Assembly (NCBI GenBank): GCA_019163375.1
Contig: JAFLKK010000009.1
Span: 186,001-250,000 of the forward strand
Direction: 5' to 3'
DNA from: Paludibacter sp.
GTDB lineage: Bacteria > Bacteroidota > Bacteroidia > Bacteroidales > Paludibacteraceae
DNA length: 64,000 nucleotides
Positions 34,777 through 44,049 of this stretch are shown here, in pieces. The notes under the pieces are model-generated. The model had not been told where the DNA came from and ran no database searches. It saw only the letters and a program-made list of their open reading frames with translations. Position numbers and translations under genes: made by a program. How positions within the stretch are numbered: the first letter of the stretch is position 1; the number at the start of each line of letters is the position of its first letter.

Positions 34777-36088
34777 CATTAGTGTCCACTTAAAATTATT
34801 AGCGATTCTTTGAAATCATCATCTATCGTCATTGTCAGAGCAAAATGGTTGAGTGACGATTTGAATTTTTTATCTTGCCCGGAATCATAATTTTGGGGCA
34901 ATGAATACAGGAAAATATATTTTCGCACAAATGGTTGAGTTTTTACCTCAACGTGTGTTTGATGGTTTCGTAATAAAATATGCTGGCAACAAATATGTAA
35001 AACACTTTAGCTGTTGGAATCAGTTGCTAGTGATGATATTTGGGCAACTAACAAATCGTGATAGCCTTCATGACTTGATTGTAGCTATAGATGCTCACAG
35101 TCAAAAAAGTTATCATTTAGGTTTTGGAAAGAGCGTTACGAGAAGCAATCTTTCCAAAGCAAACGAGAAACGAGACAGCAAAATATTTGAAGATTCTTCC
35201 TATTATCTAATTGATATTGCTCGTAAAAAAAGAGCGAGTAATGACTTTAAAATACAAGGTAAAGTTTACGCATTTGATTCTTCAACGATAGATTTGTGCT
35301 TGAATGTATTTTGGTGGGCGAAATTCCGAAAAACCAAAGTAGGGATTAAACTTCACACACTTTACGACATAACCACACAAATTCCGGCATTCATTCATAT
35401 TACGAATGCTACGGTGAACGATGTGAGTGTAATGGATCTAATCCCATATGAATCTCGAGCCTATTATGTGTTTGATCGTGGGTATGTTGATTTCAAAAGG
35501 CTTTACAACAGAACAAAGCATTCTGCTTATTTTGTTATTAGAGCCAAGAAGAATCTTCAATTCCAGTTTCCTCAAATGAATCCAGTTAATTAGAGAAATG
35601 GAGTAATGAGTAATCAAATTGTAAAACTTACTGGATTTTATATATCGCACAACTATCCAAATGAAATTTGGATAGTTGTGTATTCTGATAAAGAAACGAA
35701 TAGAACTTTCGTTTACCTAACCAATAATATGGAACTAACTTCTGAGTAGATAGCTTTGCTTTATAAGAATCGTTGGCAAGTAGAATTGTTCTTCAAATAG
35801 ATTAAACAGCACTTGAAGATTAAGACCTTTTGGGGTACTTCTGAAAATGCTGTTAGAATAAAAATATATTGTGTAGTCATATCGTATCACTTAGTTGCAA
35901 TCATTGAAAGAGACCTTATGATTAACCGCTCAATATCTGAAGTGTTACAAATATTTGGAATATCTCTATTGGACAAATCGCCAATTGGAGAACTCTTTTT
36001 TAATGTAGATAAAATGATGTTAAAGAACTTTTGTCAGAGTATTTTGTCAGAGTAACAGACTCTTAATTTCTTTTAGTGGACACTAATG
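34777..36088 (+). mobile_element. IS4-family insertion sequence (inactivated)
   Basis: A 1.3-kb element bounded by perfect 14-bp inverted repeats, CATTAGTGTCCACT at 34777-34790 and AGTGGACACTAATG at 36075-36088. It encloses a single IS4-type transposase gene. No convincing target-site duplication is visible in the flanks, though the exact ends may differ by one to three bases. The element sits between the GH74-like gene and susC. It may separate the SusCD genes from former upstream sequence. Confidence 0.85.
34901..36055 (+). pseudogene. IS4-family transposase with three in-frame TAG codons
   Basis: One continuous frame of 385 codons is interrupted only by TAG at 35591-35593, 35747-35749 and 35798-35800. 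The N-terminal DUF4372-like domain (FAQMVEFLPQRVFDGFVIKY, FGQLTNRDSLHDLI) is followed by an RNase-H-like DDE core: first Asp in YAFDSSTIDLCL, second in YYVFDRGYVDFKRL, and the IS4 Y-R-E-K signature in LYKNRWQVELFF followed by the conserved K. The third TAG falls inside that signature, where relatives have Trp (TGG to TAG). There are no frameshifts, so the decay is recent or by point mutation only. TAG is used as a normal stop elsewhere in the window, so recoding is unlikely. Confidence 0.85.
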
Positions 36089-36180
36089 GATTGTTGTATA
36101 TATTAATGTAAATATAGAGATCCGCTAAAATAGGTTTTCTTGTTATGATTTTATACACATCTTGTTATTTTATAACAGAT

Positions 36181-36220
36181 GTTTACTCGATATTGATTTA
36201 CTTACTTTGCCAGAGTAAAC
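36181..36220. promoter_or_regulatory. 8-bp inverted repeat upstream of susC (candidate operator)
   Basis: GTTTACTC at 36181-36188 and GAGTAAAC at 36213-36220 are perfect inverted repeats, 32 bp apart centre to centre (three helical turns). A promoter-like TACTTTG lies between them at 36204-36210. This is the only marked symmetry in the 261-bp region between the insertion element and susC. It could bind a dimeric regulator of the SusCD operon. Confidence 0.35.
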
Positions 36221-36373
36221 TACTCATGTAATTTTGAATGTATTCAATCTAGATTATTTACCAGCAGTAATTCTATAATACTTGTCAAAGACATGAACTA
36301 GTACAAAATTTATTAAATACGATTTTCAATAAATCATTCAAATGAAAAAATGAGTAACTTTAATTATCAATTT

Positions 36374-39300
36374 ATGAAAAAAAACATTAAAATCAATGGC
36401 TCTGGGAGGTATGCCCCCCAATTCAAAGCCAAACGGATTTTACTATCCCTGATATTACTTTTAGGGAGTACTAATCTAGTCATCTATGGTCAATCGATTA
36501 GACCCGGCAATGTAACAGGTCAAGTTACAGATGAAACCGGGGCTACTGCCCCAGGTGCTTCAATTCGAATTTCGGGAACCACTACTGGAACATTAACCGA
36601 TTTTGACGGTAAATTTTCAATTCGTGCTTCCCCAACTGATGTATTGGAAATATCTTATGTTGGTTGTGTTAAACAATCAATAATTGTAGGTAGTCAAACT
36701 CAAATAAATGTAAAACTAAAGAGTGATTCTCAAATGCTTGGAGAAATGCAAGTAGTTGCTTTTGGTAAACAAAAAAAATCGAGTGTGATTAGTTCCATTA
36801 CAACTATTGATACGAAAGAACTAAAAGTGCCCTCAAGCAATCTTACTACAGCTTTTGCAGGTAAGCTAGCTGGAGTAATTGCATATCAAAAAGGGGGTGA
36901 CCCAGGTTCCGAAAATAATGTTGATTTTTTTGTTCGTGGAGTTTCTACCATGGGTGCTTCAAGTAGTCCACTAATATTAATTGATGGTATAGAGAGTACA
37001 TCAACAGATTTATCTCGTTTGCAGCCAGATGATATTGCTTCATTTTCAATTATGAAAGATGCAACTTCTACAGCTCTTTATGGGGCGCGTGGTGCAAATG
37101 GAATTATGTTGGTTACAACAAAAGAAGGTAAAGAGGGTAAAGCAAAACTGTCCGTCCGTATCGAGAATACAGTTTCTATGCCAACTAGCACTGTTAAATT
37201 TGCAGATCCTGTAACTTACATGTTGATGCGTAACGAAGCTACAACTACTCGTGGAGTTGAAGATGCATATAACCCTGAAAAAATTGAAAATACAATTTTA
37301 GGTACTAATCAATATGCTTATCCAGCAGTAGATTGGAATAATATGTTATTTAAAAAATCGACAACTAATCAACGTTTGAATTTCAATGTGTCGGGTGGAA
37401 GTAAAGTCGCTCGTTATTACGTTGGTAGTACATATAATATCGATAATGGAGTTTTGAAAGTTAATGGATTAAATAATTTCAACAATAATATCAAGTTGAA
37501 CTCTTATCAACTTCGCTCAAATGTAAATGTCAATATAACTAAGTCGACTGAAGTAATACTTCGTTTGGGAATAACAATGGATAACTATAAAGGCCCAATT
37601 GATGGAGGTACTGGTTTGTATAGAAAAATGGTAATGTCTAGCCCTGTAGATTTTCCTGCATACTATCCTATAACAGAAGATCTATCCTATATTCACCATG
37701 TTATGTTTGGTAATAGGGATTATAACGGTGGCTATATGTTGAATCCCTATGCCGATATGGTAAAAGGCTACAAACAAACTTCAAAATCTACTGTTGTTTC
37801 TACTTTTGAGTTAAAACAAGATTTAAATGGAATAACCAAAGGGTTAAATATTCGTGCATTGTTTAGTACAAACCGTTATGCAACAACTGGGGCAACACGT
37901 CAATACATACCTTTCCTTTACAATATTGGGAACTATGATCCAGTTGCTAATTCATATGTTTTAGTAAATTTAAACCCAACAATAGCTCGAGAATATTTAG
38001 ATTATACTCAAGATGTGCCTTATGTAACTACAGCTACTTATGGTGAAGCTGCAATTAATTATGATAGAACTTTTGGGAAACATGGAGTAAGTGGTTTACT
38101 TGTAGGATATCTACGAAATTATGATCGAACGGCTACTTCTACTGATTCTGACCCCTTAATTTCTACATTACCAACTCGTAATATGGGTGTTTCCGGAAGG
38201 TTTACTTATAATTATGATACTCGCTACTTTCTTGAAGCTAACTTTGGTTACAATGGGTCAGAACGTTTTGCGGCAAATCATCGTTTTGGTTTTTTCCCTT
38301 CAGTTGGAGGGGGATGGCTTTTGTCCAATGAGAAGTTTTGGCAAGATAATTTGATTAATACTATATCTAAATTAAAATTTAAAGCTACTTATGGTAAAGT
38401 GGGTAATGATAATTTGAGTAATGATGCTGCTGATCGTTATTTTTATCTGTCACAGGTTTCATTAGCAAATGCTACTTATGGATATGTTTTTGGCCAGAAC
38501 TGGAGTAATTATCAATCTGGTGTATCTATCAATCGTTATGCTAATGCGGACATTTCTTGGGAGATATCAACCAAGACTAACTATGGTGTAGAATTAGAGC
38601 TTTTCCGTGCTTTAGAGTTACAAGTTGATTATTTTACGGATAATCGTACAAATGTTTTAATGACTCGTTCAAATATTCCAACGACTTTAGGATTAGTCGA
38701 TTATTCGAAAGTAAGAGCAAATACGGGGTCAATATCGAGCCATGGAGTAGATATATCTTTAGATTATAAGAAAAATTTTAAAAGTGGACTGTGGATTACA
38801 TCTCATAATACATTTACATTTGCGACAAATAAAATTACGAAAATTGATGAGCCTGATTATAGTGCGACACCATGGTTGTCAAAAAAAGGAAATAATTTTA
38901 ATCAAGCGTATGGTTATGTCGCAGAACGACTCTTTGTTGATGAATATGATATAGCTAATTCACCTTCTCAAACTGCATTCGGTAAAGTAATGGCTGGTGA
39001 TATTAAGTATAAAGACATTAATAAAGATGGTGTAATTAATGGATATGATGTTGTTCCAATTGGGCACCCAACATCACCAGAGATAAATTATGGATTTGGC
39101 GTATCTGCAGGATACAAAGGATTTGATTTGTCAGTTTTCTTCCAAGGTACAGCTCGTCGTGCATTCTGGATTAATCCAAAGCAAACTGCTCCTTTTGTAA
39201 ATTCATCTAACGATGGCGGTGCAACGTTCATTCCAGGAGCTGTAAATCAATTATTGCAGATTTATGCTGATAATCATTGGTCAGAAGCTAATCGTAACCC

Positions 39301-39592
39301 CTATGCTTTATGGCCTAGACTTTCACCAACTTTGGTAACTAATAATACTCAAAATAGCACTTGGTTTATGCGTGATGGAAGTTTTATGAGAATGAAAAAT
39401 ATTGAATGTGGCTATTCTATTCCAAATAAGGTGTTGAAGAAGATCGGATTTGCAACAGCGCGTATTTATTATTCAGGAACCAATCTTTTGACATTTAGTA
39501 AATTTAAACTTTGGGATCCAGAGATGGGAGGAAATGGATTAGCGTACCCAATTCAAAAAACCCATAATGTTGGTTTGCAAATGTCATTTTAA
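36374..39592 (+). CDS. SusC-like TonB-dependent outer-membrane transporter
   Basis: The frame opens at 36350, but the ATG at 36374 (MKKNIKINGSGRYAPQ) gives the usual SusC leader, so 1,072 residues are likely. The signal peptide ends near VIYGQ. A carboxypeptidase-regulatory-like domain follows (VTGQVTDETGATAPGASIRI, GTLTDFDGKFSI). Next comes the plug (STMGASSSPLILIDGIES, then STALYGARGANGIMLVTTKEG). The 22-strand barrel ends in the typical C-terminal aromatic residue (QMSF). It would import glycan oligosaccharides across the outer membrane with TonB energy, using SusD as lid. No STN domain is visible, so it does not look like an anti-sigma-coupled receptor. The operon continues with susD 20 bp downstream. 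Confidence 0.92.
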   Translation: MKKNIKINGSGRYAPQFKAKRILLSLILLLGSTNLVIYGQSIRPGNVTGQVTDETGATAPGASIRISGTTTGTLTDFDGKFSIRASPTDVLEISYVGCVKQSIIVGSQTQINVKLKSDSQMLGEMQVVAFGKQKKSSVISSITTIDTKELKVPSSNLTTAFAGKLAGVIAYQKGGDPGSENNVDFFVRGVSTMGASSSPLILIDGIESTSTDLSRLQPDDIASFSIMKDATSTALYGARGANGIMLVTTKEGKEGKAKLSVRIENTVSMPTSTVKFADPVTYMLMRNEATTTRGVEDAYNPEKIENTILGTNQYAYPAVDWNNMLFKKSTTNQRLNFNVSGGSKVARYYVGSTYNIDNGVLKVNGLNNFNNNIKLNSYQLRSNVNVNITKSTEVILRLGITMDNYKGPIDGGTGLYRKMVMSSPVDFPAYYPITEDLSYIHHVMFGNRDYNGGYMLNPYADMVKGYKQTSKSTVVSTFELKQDLNGITKGLNIRALFSTNRYATTGATRQYIPFLYNIGNYDPVANSYVLVNLNPTIAREYLDYTQDVPYVTTATYGEAAINYDRTFGKHGVSGLLVGYLRNYDRTATSTDSDPLISTLPTRNMGVSGRFTYNYDTRYFLEANFGYNGSERFAANHRFGFFPSVGGGWLLSNEKFWQDNLINTISKLKFKATYGKVGNDNLSNDAADRYFYLSQVSLANATYGYVFGQNWSNYQSGVSINRYANADISWEISTKTNYGVELELFRALELQVDYFTDNRTNVLMTRSNIPTTLGLVDYSKVRANTGSISSHGVDISLDYKKNFKSGLWITSHNTFTFATNKITKIDEPDYSATPWLSKKGNNFNQAYGYVAERLFVDEYDIANSPSQTAFGKVMAGDIKYKDINKDGVINGYDVVPIGHPTSPEINYGFGVSAGYKGFDLSVFFQGTARRAFWINPKQTAPFVNSSNDGGATFIPGAVNQLLQIYADNHWSEANRNPYALWPRLSPTLVTNNTQNSTWFMRDGSFMRMKNIECGYSIPNKVLKKIGFATARIYYSGTNLLTFSKFKLWDPEMGGNGLAYPIQKTHNVGLQMSF

Positions 39593-39612
39593 TCAATAAA
39601 TAAAAGAATGAT

Positions 39613-41580
39613 ATGAAAAAAATTAAATATATATTTTTTGTAGCTTTAATGCTACCCATGCTTGTAGCTTGTAATTATTTAGATGTAGTTCCAGATAATA
39701 TTGCTACTATTGAAACTGTTTTTCGCGACAGACAAACAGCCGAAAGCTACTTGTTTACTTGTTATTCGTTTATGCCAATGCATAATAATAGCTCATCGAA
39801 TCCTGGAATTTCTTTTTCAGATGAGTTTTGTGTTGCTTCAACTACAGCAGGAGGTATTACTACCAACAGATTACTTACAGAAACAGGTAATAGTTCTTCT
39901 AACCCAAGTATCAACTTATGGGATGGAGCTAATGGAATTACTAGTGGGAAAGGCCTATTTACAGGCATACGTTGTTGTAACTTATTCTTAGAGCAAATAG
40001 ATAATATTCCAGATATATCTAAAGATGAAGCTGCAAGATGGAAAGCAGAAGCAAAATTTTTGAAAGCTTACTATCACTGGTATTTGTTTCAATTATACGG
40101 CCCAATTCCAATCACAGATGTAAATCTGTCCATTAATGCTACTGACGAGGAAATGCGTGTATATCGCGCACCGGTAGATGAAGTTGTGGATTATATCATT
40201 GGACAAATTGATGCTTCTTTATCTGATTTACCTAAAGATGTTATTGGTAGAGAGTTAGAAGAGTTAGGAAGAGTTACACGTCCGGCTGCTATGGCAATAA
40301 AAGCTCGTATTTTGGTTACAGCAGCGAGTCCTTTATTCAACGGAAATCCGGACTATAAAAATTTTAAGGATAAAAGAGGAGTGAGCCTGTTTCCAACTGG
40401 AGATCGTAACCTAGATAAATGGAAACGTGCTGCTAAAGCTTGTAAAGAAGCAATTGACGCGTGTGAAGGTGCTGGTCTTGGTCTTTATAATTTTGTTAAG
40501 CCTAATAGTTCAATGATTTTAAACGATAGTGTGCGTTTGTCAGCTCAACCAGGTATGATTTTAGGTGAAACAACTAATAATAACGAAGCAATCTGGTTAC
40601 AATCAAATGCTAAAGGATCACAGAATAATACAGTGCCTACAAAGTTGTTTTTTGGAACATCGGGTGGAGCGACAACTTTTGTTAGTCCAGTAGAGGTTTT
40701 TTCAGTTGAGTCTGCATCACTTAATTCTGCAGAATTATTTTATACGAGTCATGGTTTACCCATGGATGAAGATAATTCATTTCCTTATGCTTCACGATTT
40801 ACTCCTGATCCAAATTTTAGTACTCGAACAGATCATAAATATTGGGTAAAAGAAAAATATCAAACTGCCTTGTTCAATATAAACAGGGAACCTCGTTACT
40901 ATGGTTCATTAGCTTTTGATGGTGCTAATTGGTTTGGTTTTGGAATTATAAATCAAGAGACTCAATATTTTGTTAAAGCCATGAATGCCGGATTGGGACG
41001 TCAGTCGTTAACAGGACTATTTATAAAAAAATATGTACCTTATAAGGCTGCGTTAAGTGGAGGGCAAATAGCATCATCGGCACCAACAATTTCTTACTCA
41101 CCTTATTCGTGGCCAATAATGCGCATGGCAGATTTATATTTATTATATGCTGAAGCGTTAAATGAAGTGGCAAATTCGCCAGCAGATAATGAAGATATAT
41201 TTAAATATGTCGATATGATTAGAGTTAGAGCTGGCTTAAAAGGTGTAAGATCTTCTTGGGGTTCAAACTTTTCGACACAACCAGAAAAATTTACAACTCA
41301 AGGTGGTATGCGAGAAATTATTCAACGCGAGCGCATGATAGAACTTGCTTATGAAGGACAAGGCGGTTTTGATCGGCGTCGTTGGAAAATAATGGACAAG
41401 TTATTGACAAAGGGTTCTATAAGAGGGTTTACATATACTGCGTTAACTGCCGATGAATATGCTAAATCAAATGTTGTTTGGACTACAAATTTTCAATTTA
41501 GAGATTATTTTTGGCCAATAAAGATTTCTGATTTACAAGTTAACCCAAATCTTGTGCAAAATCCTGGTTGGGAAAATTAA
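39613..41580 (+). CDS. SusD/RagB-family surface glycan-binding lipoprotein
   Basis: 655 residues with lipobox MLVAC (C20). The N-terminal SusD-like part (LDVVPDNIATIETVFRDRQTAESYLFTCYSFMP), the TPR-like core (ARWKAEAKFLKAYYHWYLFQLYGPIPI) and the C-terminal RagB part (PIMRMADLYLLYAEALNE, then IRVRAGLKGV and QRERMIELAYEGQGGFDRRRW) are all intact. It caps the SusC barrel and captures oligosaccharides at the surface. The end motif LVQNPGWEN is standard. The gene follows susC by 20 bp and is followed after 76 bp by two further lipoproteins, forming a four-gene binding/import operon. Confidence 0.95.
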   Translation: MKKIKYIFFVALMLPMLVACNYLDVVPDNIATIETVFRDRQTAESYLFTCYSFMPMHNNSSSNPGISFSDEFCVASTTAGGITTNRLLTETGNSSSNPSINLWDGANGITSGKGLFTGIRCCNLFLEQIDNIPDISKDEAARWKAEAKFLKAYYHWYLFQLYGPIPITDVNLSINATDEEMRVYRAPVDEVVDYIIGQIDASLSDLPKDVIGRELEELGRVTRPAAMAIKARILVTAASPLFNGNPDYKNFKDKRGVSLFPTGDRNLDKWKRAAKACKEAIDACEGAGLGLYNFVKPNSSMILNDSVRLSAQPGMILGETTNNNEAIWLQSNAKGSQNNTVPTKLFFGTSGGATTFVSPVEVFSVESASLNSAELFYTSHGLPMDEDNSFPYASRFTPDPNFSTRTDHKYWVKEKYQTALFNINREPRYYGSLAFDGANWFGFGIINQETQYFVKAMNAGLGRQSLTGLFIKKYVPYKAALSGGQIASSAPTISYSPYSWPIMRMADLYLLYAEALNEVANSPADNEDIFKYVDMIRVRAGLKGVRSSWGSNFSTQPEKFTTQGGMREIIQRERMIELAYEGQGGFDRRRWKIMDKLLTKGSIRGFTYTALTADEYAKSNVVWTTNFQFRDYFWPIKISDLQVNPNLVQNPGWEN

Positions 41581-41656
41581 CAAACAGTCTCATGACTTTG
41601 AAATTAATTATTTGTTTTTGATAAAGTAAAGTTATGATTAAAAAATAAATACAAAT

Positions 41657-42904
41657 ATGAAAAAACTAATATATACCCTAATTTTGGTATTGTCATTAAC
41701 TTTTTACTCTTGTAAAGAAAGTGTAATTGGACAGTACCCGGTTGAATTTAATCCTCCTGGTGTAGTAACAAATGTTAGCTATGATAGTTTGCCAGGGGCT
41801 ATAAATCTGAATTATACTACTCCTAAAGATCCAGATTTATTATATGTGAAAGCGACATATTTTTTGGATAATGGAACTAAAATGGAGGCTGCTGCATCTG
41901 CTTATACAAACCAACTTTTAATAGATGGATATGGGAATAATGATTCATTAAGAACCGTTATTTTGAATGCAGTTGATTTAAACCAAAATGTTTCGGCTCC
42001 AATAATTATTAAAGTTAAGCCGAAAAAATCTCCAATCTATGATGTAAAGAATTCGTTAATCGCCGATAAAGATTTCGGTGGAATTTATTTGAAGTGGAAA
42101 AATCCATTACAAGCAAAATTGATAGTAGTAGTAACCACTCCAGATAATTCAGGTAAGCCTATATTAGCAATTGGAGGTAAATTTTATTCATCTATATCAG
42201 ATGCACTGGTAAATGTGAGAGGTTATGATTCTATTCCAAGGACATTTTATATCCAAGTAATGGATAGATGGGGTAATAAATCAAAAATGGATACTCTAAA
42301 AGTAACGCCAATTTTTGAACAGCTAATTTCAAAGGCGTATCATGCAAAATGGAATGGAGATGCAACTATTCCATACCAAGAATACAATAGTTCGTATGGA
42401 GTTGCTAATGTTTGGAACAATAAATTTGGATCTACTTCGGGTGCGGATTGCTATAGTACAAAATCAGGAGGTGGTGTTTCGACTAGCTTTACATATGATC
42501 TAAATAGTCAGGCGAATAATAATACAGGAAAAGGTTGGATAATTCCTAGTCGTTTAAAATTATATGCAAGAAGTGGAGCTGGATATTCTGCTATAGGTGA
42601 ATATATTCGTGTCTGGGGTTCAACAAGCCCTGATGTGTCTACAACAAAAACGGGTGTAAATGCATGGAAACTATTAGGTTCTCAGCTGGGTGGATATCAT
42701 ATTACACCTCCATCTGGAAAAACAGGTCCCCTAGCTACAACAGATGATAAAGCATATGTTGAAAATACTGGTTATGACATTGTTTTTCCTCCAGGAAGTC
42801 CAGCAATAAGATATGTTCGTATTGAAATGGTTTCAATGTGGAGTGGGGGAAGTGCAACAGGGCATACTGTAGGAGAAATTACTTGGTATGGAAAAGTTCA
42901 ATAA
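41657..42904 (+). CDS. SusE-position surface lipoprotein (DUF4959/DUF5000-type)
   Basis: 415 residues with lipobox FYSC (C19). Residues about 30-125 look like the DUF4959 fibronectin-like domain (PPGVVTNVSYDSLPGAINLNYT, LYVKATYFLDNG). A second Ig-like domain of DUF5126 type spans about 125-225. Residues about 235-415 look like a DUF5000/F5-8-type-C carbohydrate-binding sandwich (SAGADCY-like TSGADCYSTKSGGG, IPSRLKLYARSGAGY, and the ending HTVGEITWYGKVQ). Such proteins occupy the SusE place and are thought to be surface glycan-binding proteins. No enzymatic motif was seen. The next gene starts 13 bp after the stop, so the two are co-transcribed. Confidence 0.8.
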   Translation: MKKLIYTLILVLSLTFYSCKESVIGQYPVEFNPPGVVTNVSYDSLPGAINLNYTTPKDPDLLYVKATYFLDNGTKMEAAASAYTNQLLIDGYGNNDSLRTVILNAVDLNQNVSAPIIIKVKPKKSPIYDVKNSLIADKDFGGIYLKWKNPLQAKLIVVVTTPDNSGKPILAIGGKFYSSISDALVNVRGYDSIPRTFYIQVMDRWGNKSKMDTLKVTPIFEQLISKAYHAKWNGDATIPYQEYNSSYGVANVWNNKFGSTSGADCYSTKSGGGVSTSFTYDLNSQANNNTGKGWIIPSRLKLYARSGAGYSAIGEYIRVWGSTSPDVSTTKTGVNAWKLLGSQLGGYHITPPSGKTGPLATTDDKAYVENTGYDIVFPPGSPAIRYVRIEMVSMWSGGSATGHTVGEITWYGKVQ

Positions 42905-42917
42905 AAAATATATAAAG

Positions 42918-43649
42918 ATGAAAAAAATAACAAATTTACTCATAATCACATTCGTGGTTTCAGTTGTGTGTTTAATCTCTTGTGATGATAATAATTCGAT
43001 GCATGATAAATATTTGGCCAACGGTGAAGATTTCTTGGTTGGTAAGTTGGATTCATTTCATTATTATGGTGGAGATCAAAGAGCTAGAATTGTAGTTTGG
43101 GCAAGAGATTTTAGGGCCACAAAATTAAAAATAAGTCGTGCAGACTCAAGTTTGACTTATAACTATCAATTGAGTAATACTAACAGGAAAGATTCTATGG
43201 TGTTTTATATTAACACACTCAAGGAAGGAACCAATGTTTTAAGTATGAAAACATGGAATGCAGATAGCACTGTAAGTTCAATTCCTATGGGTTTTACAGT
43301 TACCACTTGGGGAACTAAGTTTAAATCTTTTTTAAAGGCTAGAAAAATAGCTACAAACAAATTTAGTACAGTGACTAAAGCGTTTACTATTAGTTGGGAT
43401 CCAAGTAATGTAATTGAACCTAGTTTTGGTAAATATGCTTTAGGTCATGAAATACTTTATGTAAATACTGATGGAGTTCAAACGTTAATAAGAGATGTGT
43501 ATACTAATCAGTCAACTCCAACAAGTTCTACAGTTTTGGCTAAATTTCCAGCTACGGGAGGATCTTTTTCATATAGAATGATGTTCATGCCAGATATATC
43601 AAGTATTGATACATTTAGAACTGAATATACAACAGTTTCTGTTCCTTGA
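42918..43649 (+). CDS. DUF4998-type surface lipoprotein
   Basis: An ATG at 42888 overlaps the previous gene, but the ATG at 42918 (MKKITNLLII) starts a perfect lipoprotein signal with lipobox CLISC (C22), giving 243 residues. The N-terminal half (MHDKYLANGEDFLVGKLDSFHYYGGDQRARIVVWARDFRATKLKI, in part) has the pattern of DUF4998 proteins. These accompany DUF4959/DUF5000 lipoproteins after susD in many PULs and are probably glycan-binding or scaffold proteins. The C-terminal half is beta-rich without a recognised motif. It is the last gene of the SusCD operon and is followed after 27 bp by a strong terminator. Confidence 0.75.
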   Translation: MKKITNLLIITFVVSVVCLISCDDNNSMHDKYLANGEDFLVGKLDSFHYYGGDQRARIVVWARDFRATKLKISRADSSLTYNYQLSNTNRKDSMVFYINTLKEGTNVLSMKTWNADSTVSSIPMGFTVTTWGTKFKSFLKARKIATNKFSTVTKAFTISWDPSNVIEPSFGKYALGHEILYVNTDGVQTLIRDVYTNQSTPTSSTVLAKFPATGGSFSYRMMFMPDISSIDTFRTEYTTVSVP

Positions 43650-43676
43650 TTTATAATGTGATTTAATAAGGATTTC

Positions 43677-43716
43677 TAGACCTCAATGTTTCTTTTAAAT
43701 ATTGAGGTCTATTTTT
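43677..43716 (+). terminator. Intrinsic terminator of the SusCD operon
   Basis: TAGACCTCAAT at 43677-43687 pairs perfectly (11 bp) with ATTGAGGTCTA at 43701-43711, with a 13-base loop, and is followed by TTTTT. It lies 27 bp after the DUF4998 gene stop, as expected for the end of the four-gene operon. Confidence 0.85.
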
Positions 43717-44049
43717 GCCTTCAAGAAAGTAATATTCTTAAATATTATCATTGTTGGGATATATGTGAAAGTCGTATTCTAAAAGTCGAATCTTAGAAGA
43801 GTAAGAATCGATTTTATTCTTGGGATTTATCTATTTTTGTAAAAGAAATAAGTTTATATTTAGAATATCAAATAATATAATTCAACTCACAGAAGCATTC
43901 TATGTTTTAAAATATAGGTAATGCAACCCATATCAGATTGAAAATTTCACAATAGATTGATGATTGGCTAAACTTATGATGTTGTTTTGTTTTGAAGTGC
44001 AGTCATTTTTGTTCTCTTACAACTTGTTAGCAAATGTAAAATAAAATAG
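43717..44049. other. Intergenic region without recognised genes
   Basis: This 333-bp AT-rich stretch lies between the SusCD terminator and the 3' end of the minus-strand gene at 44050. I saw no open frame of note, no strong hairpin and no repeat in it. Confidence 0.5.

Noticed and set aside
12293-35800. Possible reassignment of TAG as a sense codon, since TAG replaces Trp at 12293 and 35798
   Set aside because: TAG ends intact genes such as the SDR (7558-7560) and the GH95-like gene at 53565, and the damaged genes also carry TAA, TGA and frameshifts.
34760-36110. Target-site duplication of the insertion element
   Set aside because: The bases flanking the 14-bp ends do not form a convincing direct repeat.
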